From Pseudomonas sp. (GTDB lineage Bacteria; Pseudomonadota; Gammaproteobacteria; Pseudomonadales; Pseudomonadaceae): a DNA stretch of 64,000 bases. Shown piece by piece: positions 52,774 through 62,164 of the stretch; the first letter of the stretch is position 1; each line of letters opens with the position of its first letter. The stretch covers positions 1 to 64,000 of the forward strand of contig NZ_JAUXXP010000001.1 of assembly GCF_030684895.1 (NCBI RefSeq), read 5' to 3'. The notes beneath the pieces were generated by a model. That model was not told the DNA's origin, did not search any database, and saw only the letters and a program-made list of their open reading frames with translations. The translations under genes were made by a program, and so were the position numbers.

Positions 52774-55755
52774 ATGTTTCCAGAAAGAACGGATTACGAA
52801 GAAAAAATCACCCTGATCATGGGCAGTGGCGTCCAGTTTCTGGACTTCCCCATCACCCTGGAACTGCGCCGCGAACTACCCGGCGAGTTCGTTCGTCAGC
52901 GTCAAGACGGCCCACTGGCGCGTCTGCTGTTCGATGACCGGAGCAACCAGTTCTATCACCCGGCCGCTCCCGGCCAGGCCGTAAGTCCGGCCTACAGCGT
53001 GACAGTGGATCAATCCGTACGCCTGCTCAAAGGCCTGTGGCTGCCGCTGCCCTTCTTCCGGTTCAACCCACCACGGCGCTTTGATGATGGCCCGTCCAAC
53101 TGGGCGCGGGTGCGCATCGTTGAACTGAAGCCCGGCGAAGACCCGGACGGCCACACCCACCGCGTGACCCTGGCCTTCGATACCAAAGTTTTCGCCAGCC
53201 GCAGCGACACCGCCTACCTCGCGCCGACCAGCGATGACGTGCGCGCCGGCGCGTCCTTCGCCCTGGCCCATCAAGCCAACGAAATGGGCTGGTTCCTCGA
53301 CCTCGGCTGGGTCAACGACTGGCTGCGCGAAGTGTTCAGCGAACAGGCGCAACTACCGCCCGTGCGCATGCAACTGGATGACATCGAAAACGAATGCCAG
53401 GAGCTGTACCACCAGGCGCATTACCTCAACCTCCTGCATATTCTCGGCAGCGCCCTGACCGTGCCGGAGATGAAAGTCGTCTCCAACCGCGACAGCGACC
53501 TGCACAAAGCCATTCCTGTGGACATGGTGCTGGACGTCGGCAACTCGCGCACCTGCGGCATCCTGATCGAAGACCACCCGCAGGAAAACGACGGCCTGAG
53601 CAAACGCTACGAGTTGGAGCTGCGCGACCTGACCCAGCCCGAGCACGTTTACCCCGAGCCTTTCGAAAGCCGCATCGAGTTCGCCCAGGCCGTGTTCGGA
53701 AAGGATCATTTCTCGGTACAAAGTGGCCGCCGCGAGGCCTTCCAGTGGCCGACCATCGCCCGTGTCGGCCGCGAAGCTGGACGCCTGGCCAGCCGTCGCC
53801 GGGGCACCGAAGGTTCCACCGGCCTGTCCAGCCCGAAACGCTACCTGTGGGACGAAGACAACTACGAGCCCGGCTGGCGCTTCAACTGCGCCTACGTCAA
53901 AGCCGACAGCGAACCCCACGCCACTGCTGCGCCAGTCGCCAGTTTGATCAATGAAAAAGGCCAGGCGTTGTATAGCCTGCCGTTCGATGAGCGCATGCCG
54001 GTGTTCCACCCGCATTACTCGCGCAGCTCGCTGATGACCTTCATGCTCTGCGAAGTGCTGGCCCAGGCGCTGATGCAGATCAACAGCCCGTCCCAGCGCC
54101 TGCGCATGAGCCACTCGCGGGTACCGCGCCACCTGCGCTCGATCATCCTCACCGTGCCGCCGTCCATGCCCAAACCTGAGCGAGAGATCTTCGCCAAATG
54201 CATGGAGCAGGCCATCGGCCTGGTATGGAAAAGCCTCGGCTGGCACCCGGAAGATGATCCGATCAACATCAAGGATGCCAAGAGCCGCGAAACCGCCTGG
54301 CCGTTTCTGCCCGAAGTGCATGTGCAATGGGACGAAGCCACCTGTGGCCAGGTGGTGTACCTGTTCAACGAAACCCAGAACAACTTTGCCGGCCGCCCGG
54401 AAGAGTTCTTCGCCGCCATGGCACGCCCGGATCAACCACATAAAAACCGCCTGACTATCGGCTCGATCGATATCGGTGGCGGTACGACTGACCTGGTGAT
54501 CACCGAGTACCGCCTCGACGATGGCGTCGGCAGTAACGTCTACATCACCCCGTCCCAGCGTTTTCGTGATGGGTTCAAGGTGGCCGGTGACGACATCCTG
54601 CTCGACGTGATCCGCCAGTTCGTCCTGCCCGCGCTAAGCGCAGCGCTGACCCAGGCCGGCGTGGAAAACCCCGACGCGCTGCTGTCCAAACTGATCGGTA
54701 ATGAGCCACTCACCGTGCAGGACGGCGTACTGCGCCAGCAACTCACCCTGCAACTGTTCAGCCCGATTGGCCTGCGTCTGCTCAAAGCATACGAGCAATA
54801 TGACCCGCTGGATGCCGGCACGCTGGTCAGTGGCAGCTTCGGTGAATTGCTGGGCGACGAACGTCCCACCGACGATGTACTGGACTATGTAACGGGGGCG
54901 GTGCGCCGTCATTTGGGCGCGGGCAGCAAACCGTTCAGCCTGCTGGACGTGGTGTTGAACGTAAACCTGCGGCGCATTCACGAAGCCTTTATTACCGACC
55001 GGATGAACATCGGCAAGACCATCAAGGCGCTGTGCGAAGTGGTCTACAACTACCCCTGTGATGTGCTTCTGTTGACCGGCCGACCTTCGCGCCTGCCGGG
55101 CGTACAGGCGCTGTTCCGCAAGCTGCTGCCGCTGCCACCGGGACGCATCCTGCCGCTGAACCAGTACCGCACCGGCGGCTGGTATCCGTTCAACAAGCTT
55201 GATCGTATTGAAGACCCGAAAACAACTGCAGCGGTGGGCGCCATGCTTTGTCTGCTCAGCCGCAGTCTGCGCCTACCCAACTTCTTCTTCCGCTCGGCGG
55301 CGTTCACGCCGTACTCGACCCTGAAGCATCTGGGGCTGCTGGATAACAACAACGTGATCAAGGACGGCAACGTCTACTTCCGCGACATCGACCTGGATGA
55401 CCCGCAATACCAACTGCCGGATCAGACCTTCGAGATGCGCGGCACCATGCGCTTGGGCTTCCGCCAACTGGGCGACGAGCGCTGGTCCGCAGCGCCGCTG
55501 TATATCCTCAGCATCGAAAACCAGAAGCTGCGTGAGCAAGTGGCCTCCCAAGGGCTGGTACTGAAAGTGCGCCTGGGCATCAAACCATCGCGCAACCCGG
55601 CGGAGGGCAGCGAAAGCTTCGAGTTCCTCGGTGCCGAGTCCGACGGCGGTTCGGTCAGCCGTGCGCATATTCGTTTACGCCTCAACACCCTGGCCGATGC
55701 CGGGCTGGGTGAGTCGCAATATTGGCTGGACAGCGGGAGCGTGTTTCGCAAATGA
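52774..55755 (+). CDS. SrfB-like protein with actin/HSP70-type ATPase motifs
   Basis: 993 aa; DMVLDVGNSRTCGILIEDH (phosphate-1), IGSIDIGGGTTDLVITEY (phosphate-2), VLLLTGRPSRLPGVQALFRKLLPLP (adenosine). Confidence 0.88.
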   Translation: MFPERTDYEEKITLIMGSGVQFLDFPITLELRRELPGEFVRQRQDGPLARLLFDDRSNQFYHPAAPGQAVSPAYSVTVDQSVRLLKGLWLPLPFFRFNPPRRFDDGPSNWARVRIVELKPGEDPDGHTHRVTLAFDTKVFASRSDTAYLAPTSDDVRAGASFALAHQANEMGWFLDLGWVNDWLREVFSEQAQLPPVRMQLDDIENECQELYHQAHYLNLLHILGSALTVPEMKVVSNRDSDLHKAIPVDMVLDVGNSRTCGILIEDHPQENDGLSKRYELELRDLTQPEHVYPEPFESRIEFAQAVFGKDHFSVQSGRREAFQWPTIARVGREAGRLASRRRGTEGSTGLSSPKRYLWDEDNYEPGWRFNCAYVKADSEPHATAAPVASLINEKGQALYSLPFDERMPVFHPHYSRSSLMTFMLCEVLAQALMQINSPSQRLRMSHSRVPRHLRSIILTVPPSMPKPEREIFAKCMEQAIGLVWKSLGWHPEDDPINIKDAKSRETAWPFLPEVHVQWDEATCGQVVYLFNETQNNFAGRPEEFFAAMARPDQPHKNRLTIGSIDIGGGTTDLVITEYRLDDGVGSNVYITPSQRFRDGFKVAGDDILLDVIRQFVLPALSAALTQAGVENPDALLSKLIGNEPLTVQDGVLRQQLTLQLFSPIGLRLLKAYEQYDPLDAGTLVSGSFGELLGDERPTDDVLDYVTGAVRRHLGAGSKPFSLLDVVLNVNLRRIHEAFITDRMNIGKTIKALCEVVYNYPCDVLLLTGRPSRLPGVQALFRKLLPLPPGRILPLNQYRTGGWYPFNKLDRIEDPKTTAAVGAMLCLLSRSLRLPNFFFRSAAFTPYSTLKHLGLLDNNNVIKDGNVYFRDIDLDDPQYQLPDQTFEMRGTMRLGFRQLGDERWSAAPLYILSIENQKLREQVASQGLVLKVRLGIKPSRNPAEGSESFEFLGAESDGGSVSRAHIRLRLNTLADAGLGESQYWLDSGSVFRK

Positions 55756-58457
55756 GTAACTCGCCTGAGCAACTGACTCAACACTGGTCTGCCATCCACA
55801 GCGGTGCCGGCGATGCGATTCGCTGGATCAACGACGTGCGCCGCACAGCGCCGCGCCTGGATAACGAAGCAGACGACCTGATCCTCAGCCTGCGCCGTGT
55901 GCGCAACACTGCCGATCGTTTGGGCGGGGTTTCCAACCTGCCGATGACCGTGGGCTTCTTCGGTCTGTCCCAGGCCGGCAAGTCCTACCTGATCTCGACT
56001 CTCGCAGCCGGTGCCAACGGCAAGCTGGAAACCGATTTTGGCGGCAGTCGGCTGGACTTCCTCACCCACGTCAACCCGCCCGGTGGCGGCAAGGAAGCTA
56101 CAGGTCTGGTGACCCGTTTCAGCCGCACCGCCAAGCCAGGGCCGAACGACTTTCCGCTGGAACTGAAGCTGTTTGCCGAAGTGGAACTGGCCAAGGTACT
56201 GGCCAACTCCTTCTTCAACGACTTCAACACCGAGAAGGTGCTCTATCGCCTCGACGAAAGCGCCATCCGTCAGCTGCTCAAAGAGTTGGGCAAACGTCGC
56301 CAGCTCAGCCAGGTGCCGGGCGTCAGCGAAGATGATGTGGTCGCCCTGTGGGACTACCTGCAAGACAATTTCCCGGCCTCCATTTCCGGCCTGGCCGGCT
56401 ATTACTGGCCAGCGGCGGTGGAACTCGCGCCATGGCTGAGCCTGGAAGACCGCAGCAAACTGTTCTCGATTTTCTGGGGTGAAATCGACGAGCTCAGTGA
56501 GGCTTACCTGAGCTTCGCCAAAACCCTGAGCCGCCTGGGCAACGCCGACCGCGTGTTTGCGCCGCTCGATGCCCTGGTACGGCAAACCGACAAAGGCCTG
56601 TCGCAGGCCGACAGCATCATGAACGTCGACATGCTGGAGCGCCTTGGCCGTGACAGCGACAAGCCCGTCAGCGTACGCCCATTCAGCAACGGCGAGCTGC
56701 AAGCTGCGGTTGAACTGACCCTGGCCCAGCTCGCGGTACTGACTGCCGAGCTGGTATTCCCACTGGTGGAGCCGACCAGCGATCCGCTGTTCGAGCAGGT
56801 CGATCTGCTCGACTTCCCCGGCTATCGCGGTCGCCTCTCGGTGGAGTCGCTGGACGACGTGCGTCGCGCCGTCAGCAGTGACGAAGCCAGCCCGGTGGCG
56901 CAGCTGATTCTGCGCGGCAAGGTGGCTTACCTGTTCGAGCGTTACACCGACAGCCAGGAAATGAACGTGCTGATCGTCTGCACGCCGTCCAACAAGCAGT
57001 CGGATGTCACCGCTGTCGGCCCGGTACTGACCCGCTGGATTGAAAAAACCCAGGGGGCCAAACCGGAAGAACGCGCCCTGCGCAAACCCGGCCTGCTGTG
57101 GGCCATTACCATGTTCGACATGCGGATCACCAGCGACCTCGACAAGGGCGAGGACCTGCTGCGCCTAGGCTGGGGCAGCGGCGGCATGATGAAGATGACC
57201 ATGCTCGAACGCTTCGGCCAGTACACCTGGCTGCAAGAATGGACAGACAATCAGCCGTTCAACAACACCTTCCTGGTGCGCAAGCCACGCATGAAGGTGA
57301 CCTTCCTCGATGTGCTGGATGGCAATGAAATCGGCATCAACACCGCGTCCCAGGATTCACTGACGCTGATGCACAACACCTTCGCTGAAGACGAAACCGT
57401 GCAGCGGCATGTCCATCAGCCCGCGCAGGCCTGGGCTGCCATGTTGGAACTGAACGACGGCGGCATGAGCCGGATCAGCCAGTACCTGCGCGGCGTGGCC
57501 CTGCGTGAAGTGAAGCTTGGGCGTATCCGTGAGCAGTTGGATGAAGTCGTGCACCTGCTGGATAACCGCCTCGGCCACTGGTTCCAGGCCGAAGGCGCTG
57601 GCGAGCTGGAGAAGAAGCGCAAAATCGCGCAACAGATCTTTGAAATGATCTGGCCGCGCCGCGTTTTGCTGGGTGAGCTGCTGCAAAAAATGCAGCTACC
57701 GGACGACCTGCTACGCGGCCTCTACCTCAACGCGGGCGAAGATGCTGCGCAGCCAGTAACCAGCGAAAAAACTGCGGATGGTCCAGCCAGCGGCGGGGCA
57801 CTCAACCTGGGGAATGACTTCGCCAGCGATGACGGCTTCAGCCTGTTTGGCGATGTGCCGGCCGCGCCGACCGCCAGCAACGCCGTGCGCTCCACCGGCA
57901 GCGATGCGCGCTTTGCCCAGGCCGTATTGCGCGAATGGATCAGCCATCTGCGCCATCTGCCGGAAGACGTGCGCCTGCTGACCTTCCTGGGCTTTTCCAA
58001 ACCTGCAGTTGAGGCACTGGTCGACGAGTTGGTGACGGCCGCCAACCGCCTAAATCTGCAAGAACGCCTGCTGCGGACAATCGTCAGCACCGAGCAAATT
58101 GGCACCAAACGCGAACAACTGGCAGGGCGTCAGGTGCTCACTGCGAAAACCCTACTGGGTGACTTTATCGGCTGGCTGGGCTTTATCGACATGCCGCTGG
58201 AACTGCGCCCGGATAGCCGCATCGAGCACGGCGCCAAACTGTTCCAGGCCCCACCGGCGATTGCCCCCGGCAGGCTGCCGGAGCTGACGCCGCAGCCACT
58301 GGAGCACAGCCGCAATTATGTCGGTGACTGGCTGGTGGCCCTGAGCAAGGTTGCCGAAGACAACGCCGGGCACAGCGCCGGTCGGGAAATTACACCAGAA
58401 CAGAACGAAGCGTTGGGCAAGGTGCTGGCCACCCTGCACGCTAATCGGACGGAATAA
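55752..58457 (+). CDS. SrfC-like dynamin-type GTPase
   Basis: ATGA overlap with the previous gene; P-loop GFFGLSQAGKSYLIS, G3 DLLDFPGYRGR, C-terminal helical region. Confidence 0.86.
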   Translation: MSNSPEQLTQHWSAIHSGAGDAIRWINDVRRTAPRLDNEADDLILSLRRVRNTADRLGGVSNLPMTVGFFGLSQAGKSYLISTLAAGANGKLETDFGGSRLDFLTHVNPPGGGKEATGLVTRFSRTAKPGPNDFPLELKLFAEVELAKVLANSFFNDFNTEKVLYRLDESAIRQLLKELGKRRQLSQVPGVSEDDVVALWDYLQDNFPASISGLAGYYWPAAVELAPWLSLEDRSKLFSIFWGEIDELSEAYLSFAKTLSRLGNADRVFAPLDALVRQTDKGLSQADSIMNVDMLERLGRDSDKPVSVRPFSNGELQAAVELTLAQLAVLTAELVFPLVEPTSDPLFEQVDLLDFPGYRGRLSVESLDDVRRAVSSDEASPVAQLILRGKVAYLFERYTDSQEMNVLIVCTPSNKQSDVTAVGPVLTRWIEKTQGAKPEERALRKPGLLWAITMFDMRITSDLDKGEDLLRLGWGSGGMMKMTMLERFGQYTWLQEWTDNQPFNNTFLVRKPRMKVTFLDVLDGNEIGINTASQDSLTLMHNTFAEDETVQRHVHQPAQAWAAMLELNDGGMSRISQYLRGVALREVKLGRIREQLDEVVHLLDNRLGHWFQAEGAGELEKKRKIAQQIFEMIWPRRVLLGELLQKMQLPDDLLRGLYLNAGEDAAQPVTSEKTADGPASGGALNLGNDFASDDGFSLFGDVPAAPTASNAVRSTGSDARFAQAVLREWISHLRHLPEDVRLLTFLGFSKPAVEALVDELVTAANRLNLQERLLRTIVSTEQIGTKREQLAGRQVLTAKTLLGDFIGWLGFIDMPLELRPDSRIEHGAKLFQAPPAIAPGRLPELTPQPLEHSRNYVGDWLVALSKVAEDNAGHSAGREITPEQNEALGKVLATLHANRTE

Positions 58458-58460
58458 GTC

Positions 58461-59489
58461 ATGCTGAGAATCGAACTCAAGGCCGCACAGAGTGGCCAAC
58501 CCGGCCACGGCGAACTGACCATCCATGGTTGGGCGCAAGACACTGACGGCCTCGAACTGACCGTGCAACGCAACCAGGACGGCCGCTACCTGGCCGCCAA
58601 TGGCCAGTGGGACAGCAACCCGGTATGGCATCCCCTCGACAGCCTGAGCCTCAACGATGAGGTGCTCAACGGCGAAGTCGGCCCTTGGTTGATCGACCCG
58701 CTGATGCAAGACCCGCAAATGGCCTACATGCTGCAACTGCGCAACACCGACGGCAGCGACAAGGGCGTGGTACGGATCATCGGGGCAATCCTCTCATCCA
58801 TGGCCGCCGGTAACTCCCTCAACGATGAGAAGCGTGCCCAGCGTCCGGCTCAGGTCGTCGTGCCGCCCACACCGGAGCCCGAACCCGAGCCACAACCCCT
58901 GCCCGAGCCTGAGCCAGAACCCGAATTGACGCTCGAGCTGGAGCCTGAGCCAGAACCGATCATTCCCGAGCCTCGCCAACCGGCCGTCGCGCCCGAGAAG
59001 AACGGCAGCAAGCTGTGGCTGATTCTGCTGATTGTGGTGCTGCTGGTCGCTCTGGCTGCAGCAGCCTGGTGGTTCTTCCTGCGCACGCCCGACGCAACAT
59101 CGTCAGCCAACAGCCCGGCCTCGGCCAGCAGTAGCAATGCCTTGCCGTGCGGCCCTGAAGCACTGAGCGAAGGTAAAGACGACCTGGTGTTTATCCAGAC
59201 CTGCCTGAAATCCAGCCCGAGCAGCGAGCAAGTTCTGACGGTGGTCAACGCCGCCAAAGAGGCCAAACGCTGCGGCGTGGTCCAGCGTATTTATGCGCAC
59301 AAGGCGCAAGCCGGTGATGCCGCCGTGGCCTTCGCCTATGCCCGCGAATACGACCCGCAGCACTTCAAGAGCGGTGGCTGCATCGAAGCGGCTGACGCTG
59401 AAACAGCCGCCTACTGGTACGAAATCGCCGTGAACAACGATCCGGCCAACCAGGAAGCCAGCCAACGCCTGGAGGCACTGCGCAAATGA
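58461..59489 (+). CDS. Single-TM protein with EP-rich cytosolic linker and Sel1/TPR-like periplasmic domain
   Basis: PEPEPEPQPLPEPEPEPELTLELEPEPEPIIPEP, then TM SKLWLILLIVVLLVALAAAAWWFF; C-terminal AVAFAYAREYDP...AAYWYEIAVNNDPANQEASQRLEAL. Confidence 0.75.
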   Translation: MLRIELKAAQSGQPGHGELTIHGWAQDTDGLELTVQRNQDGRYLAANGQWDSNPVWHPLDSLSLNDEVLNGEVGPWLIDPLMQDPQMAYMLQLRNTDGSDKGVVRIIGAILSSMAAGNSLNDEKRAQRPAQVVVPPTPEPEPEPQPLPEPEPEPELTLELEPEPEPIIPEPRQPAVAPEKNGSKLWLILLIVVLLVALAAAAWWFFLRTPDATSSANSPASASSSNALPCGPEALSEGKDDLVFIQTCLKSSPSSEQVLTVVNAAKEAKRCGVVQRIYAHKAQAGDAAVAFAYAREYDPQHFKSGGCIEAADAETAAYWYEIAVNNDPANQEASQRLEALRK

Positions 59490-61465
59490 CTGTACGTCCA
59501 TTCAACCTGCCTCTGATCGCCGGCTTTCTGCTCAGTGGCCTGGCTGCGCCCGCACTGGCCAACGACAAACCGTTGTTGCAAGAAGGCAAGCAGACCCTCT
59601 ACCAGCGCGTGCTGACCACGCCCAGCTGCCAGCTTGCTGACAGCGCAGGTGCCACTGCCGGCAAGGCTCAGCCAGCGTTCACCCGCTTCTACGTCTATCA
59701 GCGCGAGCAATCGGGCAACGCCGAATGGCTGAAAGTCGGCCCGGACAGCTACGGTAAGACCGTCGGCTGGATCAAGGCCGACTGCGCCGTGGACTGGAAA
59801 ATGCAGATGACCCTGGCCCTGACCAACCCGGCCGGACGTGATCCGCTGCTATTTTTCAAGGACAAGGCCAAGCTGGAAGAGTTGTTCGCCAAGGAAGACC
59901 CGACACCGCTGCTCAAGCCGATTCAGAACAATATGAAAGACAAGGGTCGCGACCCGGCCGTGGTCGCCCGCGAGCCGGACTACGCGGTTGATCTGGCGAA
60001 AAACTTTTACCTGCTGCCGGTGCTGGATGCCGAAGAGGTGTACACCGAAAAAGGCTTTCAGGTGCGTCTGCTGAACGTCGCCTCAGTCAGCGCCGAGCCC
60101 TCCGACAAGAGCAAGGCCGACGCCAGCAACGCCACCGCCAACGAAGCCAATACCCTCAAAGGCTTCAGCGCGGCAGTGGTGTTCGTGATCGACTCGACCA
60201 TCTCCATGGGTCCCTACATCGACCGCACCCGTGAGGCGGTGAAACGCATCTACGGCCAGATCGAACAGGAAAAACTCCTCGATCAGGTCAAGTTCGGTCT
60301 GGTGGCGTACCGCTCCAGCACCAAGGCGGTACCGCAACTGGAATACACCAGCAAGATGTTCGCTGACCCGAGCACGGTGAAAGACGGCAAGGACTTCCTC
60401 GCCAAAGTGGCCGAGCTGAAACAGGCCAGCGCATCGAGCAGCAGCTTCGACGAAGACACCTACGCTGGCGTGATGCAGGCGTTGGATCAGGTGAAATGGA
60501 ATGAATTTGGCGCGCGCTACATTGTGCTGGTCACCGATGCCGGCGCACTGGACGGTGACAACAAACTCTCCAGCACCGGTCTTAGCGCCGAGCAGGTGCG
60601 TCTGGAAGCCAAATACCGCGGCGTGGCGATTTACAGCCTGCATCTGAAAACCCCGAGCGGCGCGAAGAACCACGCCTCCGCCGAAGCGCAGTACACCGAC
60701 CTCTCAACCAACGCCTTCCTCAACAAGCCGCTGTACTACCCGGTGGATGCCGGTAACGTCGACAGCTTCGGCTCCATGGTCGACAGCCTGGGCGACGCCA
60801 TTACCGCCCAGGTAAAAGCCGCCTACCGTGGCGATATGGCCGCTGGCAGTGCGCTGGGGGCTGATACTAAATACGCAGGCGACAGCGCAACGGACAAAGC
60901 CATTGTTGAGGATGCCGCGCTGCTCGGCCACGCCATGCGTCTGGCCTACCTCGGCGAGAAAACCGGTGCCAGCGCGCCTCCGGTATTCCAGGCGTGGATC
61001 AGTGACCGCGACTTCGTCCAGCAGAACGTGCCCACCACCGACGTACGCGTGTTGATGACCAAAAGCCAACTGAGCGACCTCAGCGATGTGGTCAAACAGA
61101 TCGCCGATGCCGCCAACGAAGGCCTGATCTCCCCCAACGACATGTTCGAGCGCCTGCGCTCGGTGGCTGCCACCATGGGTAAAGACCCGAACCAGCTCAA
61201 GGACAAGACCATCAAGGTGGCCGACATGGGCCTGATGGCCGAGTACCTCGACGGTTTGCCGTACCTCAGCGACGTGCTGAGCCTGGATGAGGAGACCTGG
61301 AAAGGCATGGAAGGGCTCGATCAGGAGAAATTCATCCGCCGCCTCAACACCAAGCTCAAGTACTACCAGCGCTACAACGCCGACGCCGACCGCTGGGTGT
61401 CTCTGGCCCCAGGCAGCGACGCCCGCGAGCACGTTTACCCGGTGCCGCTGGAGGCCTTGCCCTAA
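59486..61465 (+). CDS. Secreted VWA-domain protein resembling the C-terminal half of T6SS kinase PpkA (no kinase domain)
   Basis: Signal peptide MTVRPFNLPLIAGFLLSGLAAPALA; VWA AVVFVIDSTISMGPYIDRTREAVKRIY; C-terminus FIRRLNTKLKYYQRYNADADRWVSLAPGSDAREHVYPVPLEALP. Confidence 0.82.
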   Translation: MTVRPFNLPLIAGFLLSGLAAPALANDKPLLQEGKQTLYQRVLTTPSCQLADSAGATAGKAQPAFTRFYVYQREQSGNAEWLKVGPDSYGKTVGWIKADCAVDWKMQMTLALTNPAGRDPLLFFKDKAKLEELFAKEDPTPLLKPIQNNMKDKGRDPAVVAREPDYAVDLAKNFYLLPVLDAEEVYTEKGFQVRLLNVASVSAEPSDKSKADASNATANEANTLKGFSAAVVFVIDSTISMGPYIDRTREAVKRIYGQIEQEKLLDQVKFGLVAYRSSTKAVPQLEYTSKMFADPSTVKDGKDFLAKVAELKQASASSSSFDEDTYAGVMQALDQVKWNEFGARYIVLVTDAGALDGDNKLSSTGLSAEQVRLEAKYRGVAIYSLHLKTPSGAKNHASAEAQYTDLSTNAFLNKPLYYPVDAGNVDSFGSMVDSLGDAITAQVKAAYRGDMAAGSALGADTKYAGDSATDKAIVEDAALLGHAMRLAYLGEKTGASAPPVFQAWISDRDFVQQNVPTTDVRVLMTKSQLSDLSDVVKQIADAANEGLISPNDMFERLRSVAATMGKDPNQLKDKTIKVADMGLMAEYLDGLPYLSDVLSLDEETWKGMEGLDQEKFIRRLNTKLKYYQRYNADADRWVSLAPGSDAREHVYPVPLEALP

Positions 61466-61468
61466 GCC

Positions 61469-62164
61469 ATGCTGCAGATTGAGAACATGAGCATCCGCCG
61501 TGGCGCCGACTACCGCATCAGCTTGCCGCGCCTGACCTTAGCGCGCGGTGAGGTGGCGGCGATCACCGGTGCCAGCGGCTGCGGCAAAAGCACCCTGCTG
61601 GAAATCATCGGCCTGATCCTGCGCCCGGAACAGCTCGGTCGCTATCAATTGGGGGATGCCGGTGGCCTGGATGTCGCGGCTCTGGTTCAGGCCGATCAGC
61701 AATCGCAGCTGGCGGACATCCGCGCTCAACGCCTCGGCTTTGTGTTGCAAACGGGCGGCCTGCTGCCCTTTCTCACCGTGCGGCAGAACATCGAGCTGCC
61801 CCGGCGCATGCTCGGTCTACCGGCAAAAAGCGAACGGGTAGAAGAAGCCATCGCTCGCCTGCGCCTGCAAACGTTGCTGGAGAAGCGCCCGGCGCAGTTG
61901 TCCATCGGCGAACGTCAGCGCTGCTCTTTCGTCCGCGCCATTGCCCACGAGCCGGACCTGCTGCTGGCCGATGAACCCACCGCGGCCCTGGACCCGCATC
62001 AGGCGCGCAACCTGTTCGAGTTGATCATCGAGATCGTCCAACGCTTCCAGATTGCCGCCCTGCTGGTGACCCACGACTGGGACCTGGTCCGCGATTGCGG
62101 CATCCGCAATGTCGTCGGCACGCTGCACGACGGTAAAGGCACGGTGTTCCATGACGCCGTCTAA
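61469..62164 (+). CDS. LolD/TagT-like ABC transporter ATP-binding protein
   Basis: ITGASGCGKSTLLEI, QLSIGERQRCSFVRAI, LLLADEPTAALDP. Confidence 0.9.
   Translation: MLQIENMSIRRGADYRISLPRLTLARGEVAAITGASGCGKSTLLEIIGLILRPEQLGRYQLGDAGGLDVAALVQADQQSQLADIRAQRLGFVLQTGGLLPFLTVRQNIELPRRMLGLPAKSERVEEAIARLRLQTLLEKRPAQLSIGERQRCSFVRAIAHEPDLLLADEPTAALDPHQARNLFELIIEIVQRFQIAALLVTHDWDLVRDCGIRNVVGTLHDGKGTVFHDAV

Noticed and set aside
53353-54441. 362-aa minus-strand ORF inside the srfB gene
   Set aside because: Antisense shadow; the opposite strand has clear ATPase motifs and operon coupling.
55422-56702. 426-aa minus-strand ORF across the srfB/srfC junction
   Set aside because: Antisense to two coupled genes; no recognisable domain.
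58860-58975. Repetitive EP-coding DNA in the 58461 gene considered as a CRISPR/VNTR
   Set aside because: Imperfect Glu-Pro codon repetition, no spacer structure; explained as a protein linker.
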